A stretch of DNA of 64,000 nucleotides from positions 124,001-188,000 of the forward strand of contig JADFUC010001012.1 in assembly GCA_019722365.1 (NCBI GenBank). The letters are read 5' to 3'. Within the stretch, counting starts at the first letter, position 1. Every line of letters starts with the position of its first letter. The notes under the pieces are model-generated. The model did not search any database. It was not told the DNA's origin and saw only the letters and a list, made by a program, of their open reading frames with translations. The stretch comes from Lithospermum erythrorhizon. Taxonomy: Eukaryota; Streptophyta; Magnoliopsida; Boraginales; Boraginaceae. This document shows, piece by piece, positions 10,524-36,800 of the stretch. The translations under genes and the position numbers were made by a program.

Positions 10524-13306
10524 ATGTTTGGTCGAGGTCCACGTAGTAGCAGTAACGACACAAAGTACTATGATGTTTTAGGAGTTGGTAAGAATTCTTC
10601 ACAAGATGAGATTAAGAAGGCTTATCGTAAATCCGCTATAAAAAACCACCCTGATAAAGGTGGTGATCCTGAGAAGGTAATTAATATACTCGCTTCGTAT
10701 CAATATAATTGATTTATTAATGTTCCTATGTGAATTTTCTTTTTCGTCATTCCCTTTTTTTTACTCGTCATTCTAGCATTATTTTTTTTTAGTTGTCAGA
10801 CGGACCCACTTTTTATTTTTTACTTTGATGAATATTGTATGAGAATTTGGTATATTTTGAATGATTCATTCTTTTATAAATGTGGGTATACAAATTTAAA
10901 AGGCAACATTCTTCAATTATTGGGCAAAAGTCTAGAACGATAAGTAAGAAAACGGAGGGAGTATTACTTTAAGATGAAAAATTGAAACTTTATAGAGACA
11001 AAAATGTAAAGATAATGAAAAATTATGATATTTTTTGCAAAATAATCAAGTATTTTGAGACGATAGTTTTTATGTAAACAATCACTTGTACTTAAGTTGT
11101 ATGCATCAATTTCAAGAATGGTATTACCTGTCAACCTGTTTTCCATTCCGAAAAAGATTGTATAGTTTGATGTTCAATGGTCGAAAGTAACAAACTTTGG
11201 TGTTTTAATTGATACATGTAACTTCAGTTCGAATTAAAATTAGTATGTTGATAGTTAAGTTATTTTGGAGCTTGGGGGAAATAAGGAGGCAAAAGGAACT
11301 GGTTTGGTTAACTGAAGTTAGAGATATGTTAGGATATAGTTTTATATAGATGATTAGATGCTATTATTGTTTAGTTGAAAGTGATACAAGTAGCTGATTG
11401 AATTTGCGGAATGAATTGACATTCTATGTTAATGAGTGTGGACAGCTAGCAGCATCATACGTATAGATCAGGAAGAGCAGAATGTAAACAATTCATAAAT
11501 TTTAATATATTTTTTTGCAAGGAAGGACAACTTATCCAAGATGATGAATTGTTATTATGTTTGTTTTAGCATCTATCAATGAGACGTCTGATTTCGCCTG
11601 GCCACAGTTATTTTCTTTAATCATAATACTTTGCATGGAATCTTTATCAATGTGTTAGTTCAAGGAGATCTCCCATGCTTATGAAGTTCTAAGTGACCCT
11701 GAGAAGCGTGGAATTTACGACCAATATGGTGAAGAAGCTCTCAAGGAGGGAATGGGAGGTGGGGGTGGAGGCCATGATCCATTTGACATTTTCCAATCTT
11801 TCTTTGGTGGCAGCCCATTTGGTGGCGGTCCATTTGGTGGCGGTATGTATTCCTGATACTCTTGATGCTGCGGTATTTATTATGTTACTAATTGTTTTTA
11901 TATAGAAATGTGTTAATTTCCTTTAATGGAATCTAGGTGGAAGCAGCAGAGGCCGGAGGCAAAGAAGAGGTGAGGATGTTGTTCATCCTCTCAAGGTTTC
12001 TTTGGAAGATCTCTACAATGGAACATCCAAGAAGCTTTCCTTGTCCCGCAATGTTCTTTGCTCCAAGTGCAAGGGGTGAGTTCAGAGCCTTTTATGTATG
12101 ACCCGGTGGGTTATCTCCGATTCTGTCTTCAACAGTACGCGAATAGCACAACGACACAGCACGAGACCTTATATAAATTTATGGTCACACTATAGATAAA
12201 ATCTCAGAATAGATTCGTAGTTGTCCTACTTGTGTTCTCTCTATACAGAATGCTAGTTAGCAGACAGTTTGTTATACACCTTTCCTCAAATGATCATATA
12301 TTACTATTTGCAGCAAAGGATCCAAATCAGGTGCTTCTATGACATGTTCTGGTTGTCAAGGATCTGGAATGAAAGTATCCATCAGACAACTTGGCCCATC
12401 TATGATCCAGCAAATGCAGCATCCTTGTAATGAGTGTAAAGGCACTGGTGAAAGCATTAATGACAAGGACCGCTGCCCCCAGTGTAAGGGTGAGAAAGTC
12501 TCGCAGGAGAAGAAAGTGTTGGATATCCATGTGGAGAAGGGCATGCAAAATTCACAAAAAATAACATTCCCTGGGGAGGCTGACGAGGCTGTCAGTCATT
12601 CACTTAATTTTTTTTCTTCATTTAATATTAAGTGTATGCTCTCAGAACTGACATGTTGAAATTGTTTTTGCAGCCTGATACTGTTACTGGAGATATAGTA
12701 TTTGTGTTGCAACAAAAGGAGCACCCAAAATTTAAGCGAAAGGGTGATGACCTCTTTGTTGAGCACTCTTTGAGTTTAACCGAGGCCCTCTGCGGTTTCC
12801 AGTTTGTCCTGACGCACCTTGATAACAGGCAACTCCTTATTAAGTCCCAGCCCGGGGAAGTTGTCAAGCCTGGTCAGCAACTAAAATTGCTATAGTTTCC
12901 TTCATTGTATGAGGTTTCAAATCTGATAATGTATTTGACAATGACATGACACTAAATGTTAACTCTTGATTATTGCTTAACAGATCAATTTAAAGCAATT
13001 AATGATGAAGGAATGCCTATGTACCAGAGGCCTTTCATGAAGGGGAAATTGTACATCCACTTCTCTGTTGATTTCCCCGACTCCCTTACTCCTGAGCAGT
13101 GCAAGGCTCTTGAGACAGTCTTGCCCCAAAAGCCTGCAACACAAATGAGTGACATGGAGGTTGATGAATGTGAGGAGACTACTCTTCACGATGTTAACAT
13201 TGAGGAGGAAATGCGTAGGAAACAGCAGCAGGCCCAACAAGAAGCGTACGATGAAGATGAGGATATGCACGGAGGTGCTCAGCGTGTCCAGTGTGCCCAG
13301 CAATAA
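10524..13306 (+). CDS. Type-A DnaJ co-chaperone (ATJ2/ATJ3-like)
   Basis: Exons 10524-10676, 11659-11842, 11937-12075, 12314-12590, 12674-12872 and 12984-13306 all have GT..AG borders and join in frame to 424 residues, the usual length. In order: J domain with the Hsp70-stimulating HPD tripeptide at residues 42-44, a Gly/Phe-rich linker ([21 protein letters not shown]), four CxxCxGxG zinc repeats ([32 protein letters not shown]), and the substrate-binding C-terminal domain. The protein ends in CAQQ, a CaaX box expected to be farnesylated, as in Arabidopsis AtJ2/AtJ3, tethering part of the pool to membranes. Partner: cytosolic Hsp70. Intron 1 is about 1 kb and holds a MITE. Nothing looks broken. 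Confidence 0.97.
10687..10963. mobile_element. Stowaway-like MITE in DnaJ intron 1
   Basis: The left end reads TACTCGCTTCGTATC (a degraded form of the TACTCCCTCCGT Stowaway terminus) and the right end reads AACGGAGGGAGTA, its inverted complement. TA dinucleotides mark both ends, as expected for Tc1/mariner-type MITEs. Length 277 bp. It begins only ten bases past the exon 1 splice donor, yet the donor itself is intact. Confidence 0.75.
11146..11270. repeat. Fragment of a dispersed AT-rich repeat shared with 40190-40310
   Basis: The stretch AAAAGATTGT..TTTGATGTTCAATGGTC..AACAAACTT..AATTGATAC..AACTT..AAAATTA matches the start of the MITE at 40171 in order and spacing, with substitutions. A third relative lies at about 32950-33030. 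Here the terminal repeat is not evident, so this looks like a truncated copy inside DnaJ intron 1. Confidence 0.5.
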
Positions 13307-13863
13307 TTGAATAGTTATTAACAAATATACGATTCATTAGTGGCGAACAATTGAGTGTTTGTCGGTTTGGTAGGTTCATTGAGATTGGAGTTCTCTTCAA
13401 TTCTCAATTGCTTGATAATGTAGTTTTAAGCGTTTAAATTTCAATTCCATTTTATTTGGTAATGCACTATGCAACCAGGATTTATATGTAATAATGTGAT
13501 TTTTGATATATGCCCATAATTTGCTCAATGTGTGTTTATTTGAGCTAGTGAATTGTTGATGAGACAGTTATTAAAAGCTGCAGTATTTCAACAAATTAAA
13601 CTGGAGAAGCGCATGAAACACAGAATATTCTTAGTGTCTCATAGTTTTGAGTTCACTAATCAAGAACACTTGCAATTCATCATCAGCTACTTAGACCCTA
13701 GCTATTACACTGTAATGTAGTATACATATCACTACCAGTTCACACATTTATTAAATCCTACATTTATATGATTATGTATTATTCATACGGTAGATAGCTA
13801 CATAGTATAGAAACTATATGAGTACCCATTCAGATGATTGTGTATATACTTGGTATATAACAA
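13307..13863. other. 3' flanks between the convergent DnaJ and zinc-finger genes
   Basis: The two genes point toward each other and are 557 bp apart. The interval should hold both 3' UTRs. It is AT-rich, with no further gene or repeat seen. Confidence 0.6.
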
Positions 13864-14886
13864 TCAAAGCCCCAACCTTAAATCCAAGCCTGAAGAATAA
13901 GGGCAGTGTGAATTACCCCCTTCAAATATCCGTGGCGTCGACGGGCTAGCTGGTAAATTCAAATCAATCCCCAAACCTTCATTATTATTACCATGATCAA
14001 ACTTCTCAAAATGACATCTCTTGTGACCACCTAGAGCTTGACCACTTGAGAAAATCCGAAAACATATGTTGCAATGATGTTGTTGTTGAACTTGAAAACC
14101 CGAACTCGAACCCAAACCCAAACCCAAACCCATCATTAGCAGCTTCTTATCAATGTCATCTTGAACAACAGTACAATCACTAGTGCATTGTGAATCCTCT
14201 TCCAAAACTACCCCAGCAATGTTTTTTGTATTTGCAAAACAGCCCTTGACATTCTTGTGAGTTGCTCTATGACCCCCTAATGCCTGGTGAGAACTAAACA
14301 CTTTCTTGCAACTTGAACACTCAAACATACTATCCCCACCCCCACTACCCAAACCACCCGGAACCACCACTTCAACACCATCTCCATCACCACCACCACT
14401 ACTCATCACCACCCCCTCCCTAACAGCCCCCACATTCTCCGACGTCGTGATTGTCTTAGCCTCATCATCAGAACAATTTACACCCACCATAGTACTACCA
14501 CACACAAACCCCTTAGCCAACATGAGCAAACTCAAAGCAGCATCATGATCATCATCAGTCATTTTCTTGAAATCATCAAACGACCCACTAGTGGAAGCAA
14601 CCGCTAAAGAGGAGTTCCCCTGGTGGCAGTTGGTGAACTTCTCTGGAGGGTTAATGCCACGCCATTGACGTTCAGGGTGGCAACGCATGTGCCCGAAAAG
14701 CGCCTTCCATGACCAAAACTTCTTCCCACATTCACTACAAGGCTCTGTGATTTTTGGTGCACTTTGGTCTGGTTTTTTTCTGTATTTCTTCTTAGTTGGT
14801 GTGAAACTATTATCATTAATGCCAAGATTGTTCATACTTGAAGAAGTTGCAGCAGAAGAACAAGTGCTGTTAAACTTGATCCTCAT
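13864..14886 (-). CDS. ZAT-type C2H2 zinc-finger repressor with three fingers and EAR motif
   Basis: One uninterrupted 340-residue frame, as expected for this intronless plant family. Finger 1 (Cys50, Cys53, His66, His70) carries the variant core WKALFGH. Fingers 2 (Cys190, Cys193, His206, His210) and 3 (Cys272, Cys275, His288, His292) carry the plant-specific QALGGH core. Lysine-rich sequence (KKKYRKK, 32-38) is a likely nuclear signal. Near the C terminus IDLNLPA (307-313) is a DLNxP-type EAR motif, and the final LDLRLGL (334-340) is a second LxLxL-type motif; both would recruit TOPLESS-type co-repressors. The WSWKALFGHMRCHPERQWRG pattern is shared with ZAT2/ZAT3 (DAZ1/DAZ2), which act in male germline development, but orthology is not shown. 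The start is the first ATG. Confidence 0.94.
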   Translation of the reverse strand: MRIKFNSTCSSAATSSSMNNLGINDNSFTPTKKKYRKKPDQSAPKITEPCSECGKKFWSWKALFGHMRCHPERQWRGINPPEKFTNCHQGNSSLAVASTSGSFDDFKKMTDDDHDAALSLLMLAKGFVCGSTMVGVNCSDDEAKTITTSENVGAVREGVVMSSGGGDGDGVEVVVPGGLGSGGGDSMFECSSCKKVFSSHQALGGHRATHKNVKGCFANTKNIAGVVLEEDSQCTSDCTVVQDDIDKKLLMMGLGLGLGSSSGFQVQQQHHCNICFRIFSSGQALGGHKRCHFEKFDHGNNNEGLGIDLNLPASPSTPRIFEGGNSHCPYSSGLDLRLGL

Positions 14887-15184
14887 ATTTCTTGCAAGAA
14901 AAGGTTAAAAAGGGAGTATCTAAGTATAAGAATGCATTAATATAGATAATGTGGAGTTTGATATAGAAAGCAGTTATTAACTGAGTTTGGAATTAATAGT
15001 TATGTGGTGTACTTAAGGCATGAGAAGAGGGGATTATTGAGAAATGGAGGAGTATATTACCCCTACGTGGGGTGTTTATTATAATGCACGTTTAATTTGG
15101 TTGAGTTTTGATCAATTTAACCGTGGTTTATTTGGAAGTTATTTACTTACGAGATGAGATTATTCTTAACCGATTTATTATTAG
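14887..15184. other. Promoter region of the zinc-finger gene
   Basis: Upstream of the minus-strand start codon. On the minus strand a CTATATTAA element lies about 50-60 bases before the ATG and is a possible TATA box. Nothing else is recognised. Confidence 0.35.
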
Positions 15185-15473
15185 TACCTCTACTTCAAAA
15201 ATTGTTCATTTTTTTAATAATCAAAACTACTAACTTTGTAATTTTATTTTGATACATATAATTTTGATTATTTAAATCAAAATGATCGTATTAATAATAA
15301 TAAAATATATTAAAATATTTTATAATATACTTTATTAAATAGCATACAAATATATTTAAGTTCAAAAAGTTAAAATAATAATTATTAAAAATTAAATGGA
15401 AAACTATTATCGATAATAATGAACATGTTTTTTAATCAATAATTTATCATCTCTTTTTCATTCTAATAGAGTA
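15185..15473. mobile_element. Probable degraded Stowaway-like MITE
   Basis: The left end TACCTCTACTTCAAAAATTG and inner ATAATCAAAACTACTAAC..TTTGATACATATAA sequence resemble the repeat at 40171. The right end ATAGAGTA is a weak inverted match of the left. TA flanks both ends. Boundaries are uncertain. Confidence 0.4.
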
Positions 15474-16222
15474 TATATTGAAGTCTTTTTCTAATAATGT
15501 TCATCATATAATTTAGCCGATCTTTAGAGCACTCACATCGCCTTTCCTAAAAAGATATTTTAGAATTAAATTGTAAAAATAACAAAAATTGACCGCATCG
15601 CTTCCTAAAATGTGACGAAATTCCCATAAAATTATTCACCACGCTATTCACTCCCTAAAGTTATACCCTCCTTATTTTGCGCTTATTTTTTTCTCCCTCA
15701 TTTTTTACTCTTCTTCAATTATATATAAAATAAAATAAATACATATTTTCGCCATATATACAAATATAAATTAAAGATATTTCATTCAACATCCATATTT
15801 AATGTATTATTTTATTCTTTTAAAATTTAATTTTATTCTAAATTTCTATTGGACATATTTGAAATATTTAATTTTCAAATTTAGAAGTAATAATAAGTGA
15901 AGTTCGCTAAAACATACATGTTGAATCCAAAAAAAAATAAAAAAGTTGATCATTAAATCAATTTGTGAAAATTATGTAAAACTGATGAAATGTTTTACCA
16001 ACATTTATATTCGTAAATAGATGAGTTGAGTATTGTTTCATCTAAGTATATTTCTTAAGGTTATTTAGTAATCCGCATTTGTATTCATTTCTCTAGGAAA
16101 GTAGGAATAAATCAGGCCGGATCGGTCTCAACTGATGACACACCAATAAGAATATAATATATATATATATAATTTAAAATAAAAAATAAAATGAAGATTT
16201 AATTTAAACTAACTAATTAAAT

Positions 16223-16484
16223 TACTCCCTCTATCCTAATTATTACTTCGATCATATAACATAAATTTTTATCTCCATTTTATTTCTGATCATTTACATT
16301 TTCAACGTGAATCCTTTTGCTTTTGAACTTTTAAAAAAAAAACAAACATCATCGCTTTGTTCTAATATTCTTTATTTACTGTTCATGCTTTATCTCTCCT
16401 CGAAAATAAGAAAATAAATTAGTTATTTAATAAATTATTTTTTAAATTTCATACGATCAACAATTACTTTATTTTGAGGGAATA
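16223..16484. mobile_element. Stowaway-like MITE, 262 bp
   Basis: The left end reads TACTCCCTCTATCCTAATTA and continues ..TTACTTCGATCATA. The right end reads ..ATACGATCAACAATTACTTT..TTGAGGGAATA, which pairs with it over about 35 bases. TA dinucleotides bound both ends. A typical non-autonomous mariner-type element. Confidence 0.65.
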
Positions 16485-17160
16485 ACATTGTGAATGAATA
16501 GTTATGTGACAGAAATTGAGTGGGGTGATTTTATATGGAAATAAATAGATACAATAACTCTCTTTCGACAATTCGTTAACATGGAAAATTTGATAATGTA
16601 CATATCGGAAATGAACCAAAATAATATCTCAATTCTTCACATTAATAATATTGTCTCTATTTTCATTTAAACGAAATATTTGACTTACCATTAAAAAGTA
16701 TTCAATTTTGACAATAAATTAATCATAATTAAATCTTTTGTTAATAACTTGAAACATGATCAAACAAAATGTATAGTGTGTATTATCAATTTTTATTGAT
16801 CTTTTGATATAATACAAAGTTAAACAAATTAAATTGATTCTTGTTGAATAAAATTCTTTCATTAAATTGAAAATAAAAGAAGTATAATTTTTTAGAAACC
16901 TTGTAGTCAAGATTTGAACACTTATGAACTTTACTTTTACAAGTGAATGCAATCACTACACCAAATTCCCATTCCATAAAAGTTGTATGAATAAAAATGT
17001 TATCTTAAAATTAAATTAAAAAGTTAAAAAAATGACCCTCTAAATCTCTAATTCAATTATTTTATAATAATACAATATCGATTGTTGATTTGTTTGTATG
17101 ATAAATTGACACAAGTAATTAGCGGCGATACTAGAGTTTCCCTCAAGTTTTAAACCCGAA
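16485..17160. other. Intergenic AT-rich sequence upstream of the UBP12-like gene
   Basis: Strongly AT-rich with no coding or repeat signal I can support. Two overlapping minus-strand open frames (16719-16977) are of low complexity and are not believed to be genes. Confidence 0.5.
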
Positions 17161-17166
17161 GTCCCC

Positions 17167-17175
17167 TATATAAAG
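17167..17175 (+). promoter_or_regulatory. TATA box of the UBP12-like gene
   Basis: TATATAAAG lies 114 bases before the start codon at 17289, followed by a CT-rich leader (TTTCCCTCTCCCTCCC) typical of plant transcription starts. Good position and sequence, not tested. Confidence 0.65.
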
Positions 17176-17288
17176 CAGTTCCGAAATGGTGCAATCCAAT
17201 TTCCCTCTCCCTCCCAAAAGTCTCTCACCGTAATTTCCCATTAAACCCCACCCAACTCCCCCTACCCCACTAGATCATCCGCGGAGTC

Positions 17289-30959
<13,671 letters not shown>

Positions 30960-31889
30960 GAAACTATATCAGGCTGCTTTTTGTACGTTATGGAGTTGGC
31001 TGAGAGAGATTCACTGAGCTGCATGGTGCAAATTATATTCAGCCTGTTCATGGCATTGGTTTGTGTTCTCTTGTGCTCGCGAGGGGTTAGTTTAGAGGCG
31101 GTATGCTAACGATTTGTAATATAGGGAATACATAATCTTTTTGGTGCACGGTGTATATTTGATGTGGGGGTACATAGATAAATGATCTTTCAGTTTCCTT
31201 GAGATCCCCTTACTGTTTGATCCAACTATGCTGAGAAGTGAATATGGTTTGAAATAATAGATCATATAGATGATTTTAGAGTTTGCTTAGGAAGAAAAAT
31301 GAATCCAATTCTGAGATTTTTTGGTAAATGGTTGCAAAGAAGTAAAGGTTTAACATGAGATTTTTTTCACATACAACTTCAGTACCTTTCCCGTTTCGGG
31401 TAATGGAGATTGCCGAAACGTTCTATTTATGCTGGAAGCCATGAAAAAATTGGAAGCTTTGAAGATCTCTCCAATCTTGAGCTTTACTGTCTGCCAAATT
31501 TGCAAACAAGAACAAAGGGATATTTCATCTCTTTTATAATCGATATTTGGTTGTTTATTAAAGCTGCCATTAGAGAGACTTTATGGTCGTCTTTTGTTCC
31601 AGTTTTTGCTATAGTTCTGGATCCATGGATTTATGAGGGTTTAGGTGTAGTATTGTACACTAATTCTTGGTGATTTATGAGGGTCTGGGTGGTATTTTTT
31701 ATAATCGATATTAAGTTGAGGTTTTTTACTAAGTACTTGTTCTTACCAGGACTTTAGGAGTGTTTGCGTCTAAAATGGTAACTAGAACTCTCCTATCAAT
31801 AAGTATTCATCCTTTTCTTTACTCTTTAGTGTGTTCTATACTTCTACTTTCTTCCGACTACTTCTGTTCCCTATTCGTTGCCCTCCACA
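30960..31889. other. 3' flank of the UBP12-like gene and intergenic sequence
   Basis: Probable 3' UTR of the UBP12-like gene followed by AT-rich spacer. An 87-codon open frame at 31410-31673 matches nothing I know and has no supporting signals. Confidence 0.45.
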
Positions 31890-32075
31890 ATGAACAAGAA
31901 GATGAAGACCCAGGGCAGGTGGAGTGATCTTCCATCAGACCTCCTGCATTCGATCTCATCGAAGCTCTCCATCTTCACAGCACTTTTGTCTATAAATAGC
32001 ACTAATCCATCGAGTTACCAAGATCGTCTCGTTGTGATAATTAGGTACATACACAAACTAATGATTAACAGCTAG
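31890..32075 (+). pseudogene. F-box domain stub
   Basis: From the ATG at 31890 the frame encodes the opening of a plant F-box protein: RWSDLPSDLLHSISSKLSIF, the pattern at the start of F-box/DUF295-type (KIB-like) proteins. After about 30 residues the similarity stops: the expected FRAVCxSWR stretch is absent and the frame closes at 32075. Nothing downstream resembles a kelch or DUF295 domain. Most likely a truncated relic; F-box families in plants produce many of these. Confidence 0.7.
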
Positions 32076-32403
32076 ATGGTACTAATATAGGGATTAGAGA
32101 GGCTTTGTATATATTGTTTTCCATATTCTTTGCAGATTTATTAGTATTGTTATCTTTAGTGTAATTTAATTATACTTCTCAAAATATAGCACATGTAGAA
32201 TTATAACAACTTCAAGATGCATGGGGATAGTGAATGGACAAGTGTAGGCGATAAACAATACAATGATATTGCATTCCATAGCGACACACTCTACGATTTA
32301 TACGTGAACTCTTCTCTATCGAAGCATGATTTGTAATATTTTGCAAAATTTGGAAGTAACCCAAAGTGGAAGATCTTGAAATAGACTTGAGTCTATCAGC
32401 AAG

Positions 32404-32505
32404 TTTTTTTTTAAAAAAAACCCACGACCGTCTCTTACAATGAGAATCAAATCCAAAACCTCTAAGTTTCACCTGGAATCCGCTAACCACTAAAGCCATT
32501 TGATT
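32404..32505 (-). mobile_element. Short tRNA-derived SINE, minus strand
   Basis: Read on the minus strand: an A-box-like ATGGCTTTAGTGGTTAGCGG, about 30 bases, a B-box-like TTTTGGATTTGATTCTCATT, then GGTCGTGGG and a run of eight or more T. GAGTCTA occurs just outside both ends (about 32390 and 32510) and may be the eroded target duplication. Confidence 0.65.
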
Positions 32506-33831
32506 GCCGAGTCTAAGAAGATGTATACAAGTGAAATCATTAGATGGGGATGCTTTGTTACTGGGCTATAGTAATTCAATATTTGTTTCATCTAATGATG
32601 TAAACAATTATGGATATAAGGGCACTTTCCACGGACATCATATTGAGTAATTATAGATTTAGAAGATGGCAAAAATCAGCAATTTAGGGATTCTTGTGGG
32701 TTTCAGCCTTAGGTTTTGCTTTGATTGTTCTTTCCATTAAATCCTTCAATGCCAGAACATCACCAGCTCTAATTAAGCAGGTTTTCAAATGATCTTGCAG
32801 GCTCAGAGTTCGATTCATTATAAGGACTATGAGGAGTATTTTAAAAAAAAAAATCCTTCCAATGCATTTTTTATCCGACCATGACTTACTTTTTACTTTT
32901 CTAACATATGATATCTTTGTATCTCGCTTCAAAAGATGTTTTTCAATTGTTAAAATTAACAAATTTCGTATTATTTATGACGCGTAACTTTGATTGGAAA
33001 TCTAAATTATAACGTTTAATAGTAAAATACGGATGCAGGGAGGATTTGTTTCTATAATTCCATCCATTATATGCATGAGCAAGATCCAATATCAACATAA
33101 CATCAAATGCAGCAAAGATTTCCTTGATCAAGAAATCATATCACAGGTGCAGCAAGTCTTGATACAAGTGAAAAGTTTAAATCCTACAGAGAAACAGGGT
33201 GGTAAATTATTAAGTTTTAACTGATCAAAAGAATAGTTCTACCGACTATTGATGCCTAATACTCCGCCGCTATACATTGATTGATTACTTGGGTGCTATA
33301 CCCTATATAGTACCCAAAACTGGTATCAGCTAATGCAAGATCTGACCACTATACAGTTTTCTCATCGAGAACAAATAACGTTTCTGCACTATAAATGTGA
33401 AAGACGACAATGGACGTATATTACACAAAAGCCCGCAGTCTCGACATCTCACTCAACAGGGCACTGCCCCATTTTCCAGAGAAGAACTACTGCTTGATAG
33501 GACGCTTACCTGGATAAATTATAAGACAAGATAAGATCCTTGAGCAATGGCAGGAATGCAGTTAACAAAAAATTCAACAATAAGGATAAATAGAAGAACT
33601 AAATGAGCAAATAGAAACGTGACATGCAGAGTAGTTCTCATGACGTGCATAAAGAAAATAGAATAATTTTTGAATTGCACTTATTAGCATAGCCAGCAGT
33701 TAAAACGTGAATAAACACTGGCATACAAGATCAGCAAGGTCATTTTGGAGAATTTACTTTAGCTAATTCCATTATAAAACTGGTAACAATAACAACACCT
33801 TCAAATGATGATTTCAAGAACTTGCAGAAAT
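32506..33831. other. Intergenic AT-rich region
   Basis: No supported gene. At about 32950-33030 a fragment (ATTAACAAATTT, GTAACTTTGAT, TTTAATAGTAAA) belongs to the dispersed repeat also seen at 11146 and 40190. The part nearest 33831 is likely the 3' UTR of the RLT3-like gene. Confidence 0.45.
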
Positions 33832-36800
33832 TTAAACGTAATCACAGCCAGTGAGATAGAACAGGAAACCTTTTGATTGGGTCGATGGTCTCACTTTCTC
33901 CGAAGAACAATCATCCAAATAGGGAGAAACCAGCAAATCCAACTGTACTAGCCACAGGGCAATTGCAGAGGATGTTTTGGGGATACCTTGAATGTTTAAA
34001 AGAACATCTTTCACTATACTATTGGATGCTGGTGCATCATTTAATCGGTACAACCAGTCCTCACTTATGGAACCGACGAAGTCAGCAACAACCTGCAGTA
34101 TAGGAGGCAATCCAATTGATTACTTCACAAAATTCAAGAAGAAATCGGACAGAATTCCAGTTTGGTATATGAACAAAGTTACTTATCAAGGCATCAATAA
34201 TGTTACCTGTAAAAACTCCCCTAAATTTGAGGCCCGTCTCAACCTTTTTACCCAAAGGTTATGAACAGACTTTCTCCATGCAACACCCAGAGCATCATCA
34301 GGCATTACTGACTGCATGGTAAATTTTTCGAAGCAGAGGAATCAGCAAGATGTGGATATAAACAAATATATACGGTTGTGCACTTATAATTTGTATTGCC
34401 TACAGCTTTCACGTTAGACTTGTCAGTTGTATGGGAAGGGAGAGTATTTATACTATTTGACCTGAAAAAGAATATCAAGGGCACTAGAAGAGTCAGTTCC
34501 GCCAGTTGCCCCATAAGGTAAGATGGCAGGATTGCTGGCACTTTTTACTTATTCAAAACCACAATCTCTTATTCACAGTGCATTTTTAAAATTATTATTA
34601 TTTTGCCAGTAAGGTACAAAATGATGGGCTTGGTTGGAGATACTAATAACTAATGATCATATAAATAATAAACATTCCAAGCGAAGACCAGATTGTAATA
34701 GCAATGCCAATATACTGAGAAATCCTATTCATAGAGTCATATGTGTAATGGTGAGTTCATAAAGTTCTGAGAAACTCACCCACTGTACATAAACTGTTGC
34801 TTAAAAGACTGAAGCTGTAGTGAGTAGATTTACAACCTATTTGTTCATTTGTTTGTACATTGCAGTATAATAGCATACTTCTCTTCGAGATCAAAATCAA
34901 GCTCAAAGGTAGCATGACACATCCTACAATGCTTCATCTCAAGTACTGCGGCAACTCCTACACGAAAATGAATCAAGGTATGATCTTTTGCGATTTTTTA
35001 CAGCATTAAGATCAGAGTAAAACGATTTCCATACCCATGAATTGAAGAATAATTTGAATTTACATCTTCCTGCTGTTGTCTTTTTACAAAATCAAAACAC
35101 ACGTATCACCTGATAAATAAGGTTCTCTGCAGACCCATTAAGCCCAAGTTCTACATTCCATACTGCTGATGCCTTTCCCTGGAAATAACTAGATCAGATA
35201 GGCCGGGACTGTGAAGACTGTCTAATTCTAAACTCATCTGGTGCAATTGACATCGCTTGAAATAAGATCCGTGTTTTGGTTTAGATAATAGAAAGCCTCC
35301 CACCTATGGTCCAGAGATGACAATAACATGGAGAAAGCCTACGACAACAGAGCAAACAAACAACTAATATTCAAAGTTACCATGGAGACAAAGGGATCCA
35401 GATATGAAATAACAGAAAAGTTTACCGAAATAGTCAGTGTCAATCACCTCCAATGGCCATCCCTGGTAAGATTCAAAAATAAATCTCAGTCCGGGATCAC
35501 ATTTATCACAAGGCCCCAAGAAAAAGCTTTAACCAGTTATACCTTCGAATAGAGTCTGCAAAGATTTGGATGCAAGTTGCATCCAACATCTTGCTCTTTT
35601 ATAAATGTCCTTGTGCTAGAAGAATTTTCAGCAGGATATTTTCCCGAGATACAAACTGAAGAATCAATTGGACTAGGAACCAACATCAACGAAGAATTGA
35701 TATTGTTGAAAATTCCTCCCTCATAAACTGCTATGCTTTGATTAACGCTTGATCTTATCTTGCACCAGAGCTGCGGTGGTAGATGTTGGGAGCGGAGTCT
35801 TTAGTTAAAGCCACAGTATCCTGCTAGATGTAGCAAAGATTAACATGTTAATCACAATTAATATCTCCTCCAGTGAGAAGGAGGAAGGGGAGATAAGAAA
35901 CCACTTGAGAGAGGAAAAAAATTCTAATAGAATAGAGCTACTTCAGAAAAGCTTTCAGCAGGTAACAATTTCGGCATTACTACTGATTGGCTACCAGTGC
36001 ACAACAATCGAATGGAGTTACAAACATCACACACAGGCATTCAACGCATCATAAAAAACTGAATCTAATTTCAGAACCAACAGACTATAAAATAATAATA
36101 TGCCCTATGCTCAGGATACACTGAAAGCTTACTTCCACTCTGATACTGGATCCTGCATCGACAAGGTCAATCAGTGCTGCCAAGGCATTCAACTTCTCTT
36201 CAACGTTCAAGTCTGAATATTCACCTTCCATTAGCCCTAACAACCACGGTTCTCCTGGGTTGCTTTCATCAATCTCAGTATACAGTGTCAGTTTGCTACT
36301 CTGACTTCTACTTTGATGCCTATGTTTACTGTTTGGTAGATCTGAATCCCAATGCTCACATTCAGAGTCAGAGTTCTGCCCACCACTGGCCTCAGAAATG
36401 TCATGAACACTACCGAAGTCATTAGATACGGATCCACAAATTTCAGTGTCTTGGGTAGAGGAAATAACACGCAACCGGTATCCAGAAGATGAAATTTTTT
36501 CAAATAATGAGACGTCAGTAGCAAGCGTCGAGCTAATTAATGCTTCAAGTTCATGAGTTGCTGGTGCAAGATCCAAATCCACAATCTTCATGACACGTAT
36601 ATAGCATGTTAGCTCGACTATTATATAAAAGACATAAATTATGCATGGTTTGCTTTCTTAACATGACCAAATATGATGGTGCAACCGGAACGTACCGGTG
36701 CAGACAGTGCCATATCAAAGACCTTCATTCCTAGACTTCCTTGCGTCAACAGAAGAGTGAACAATTCACCCTTCAATGTACCAGGAGTTAGCCCATACTT

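Noticed and set aside
14306..14548. 80-codon plus-strand frame rich in Pro and Ser
   Set aside because: Lies opposite the zinc-finger gene and mirrors its Gly/Asp-rich linker.
31410..31673. 87-codon open frame after the UBP12-like gene
   Set aside because: No family resemblance, and base composition is like the neighbouring spacer.
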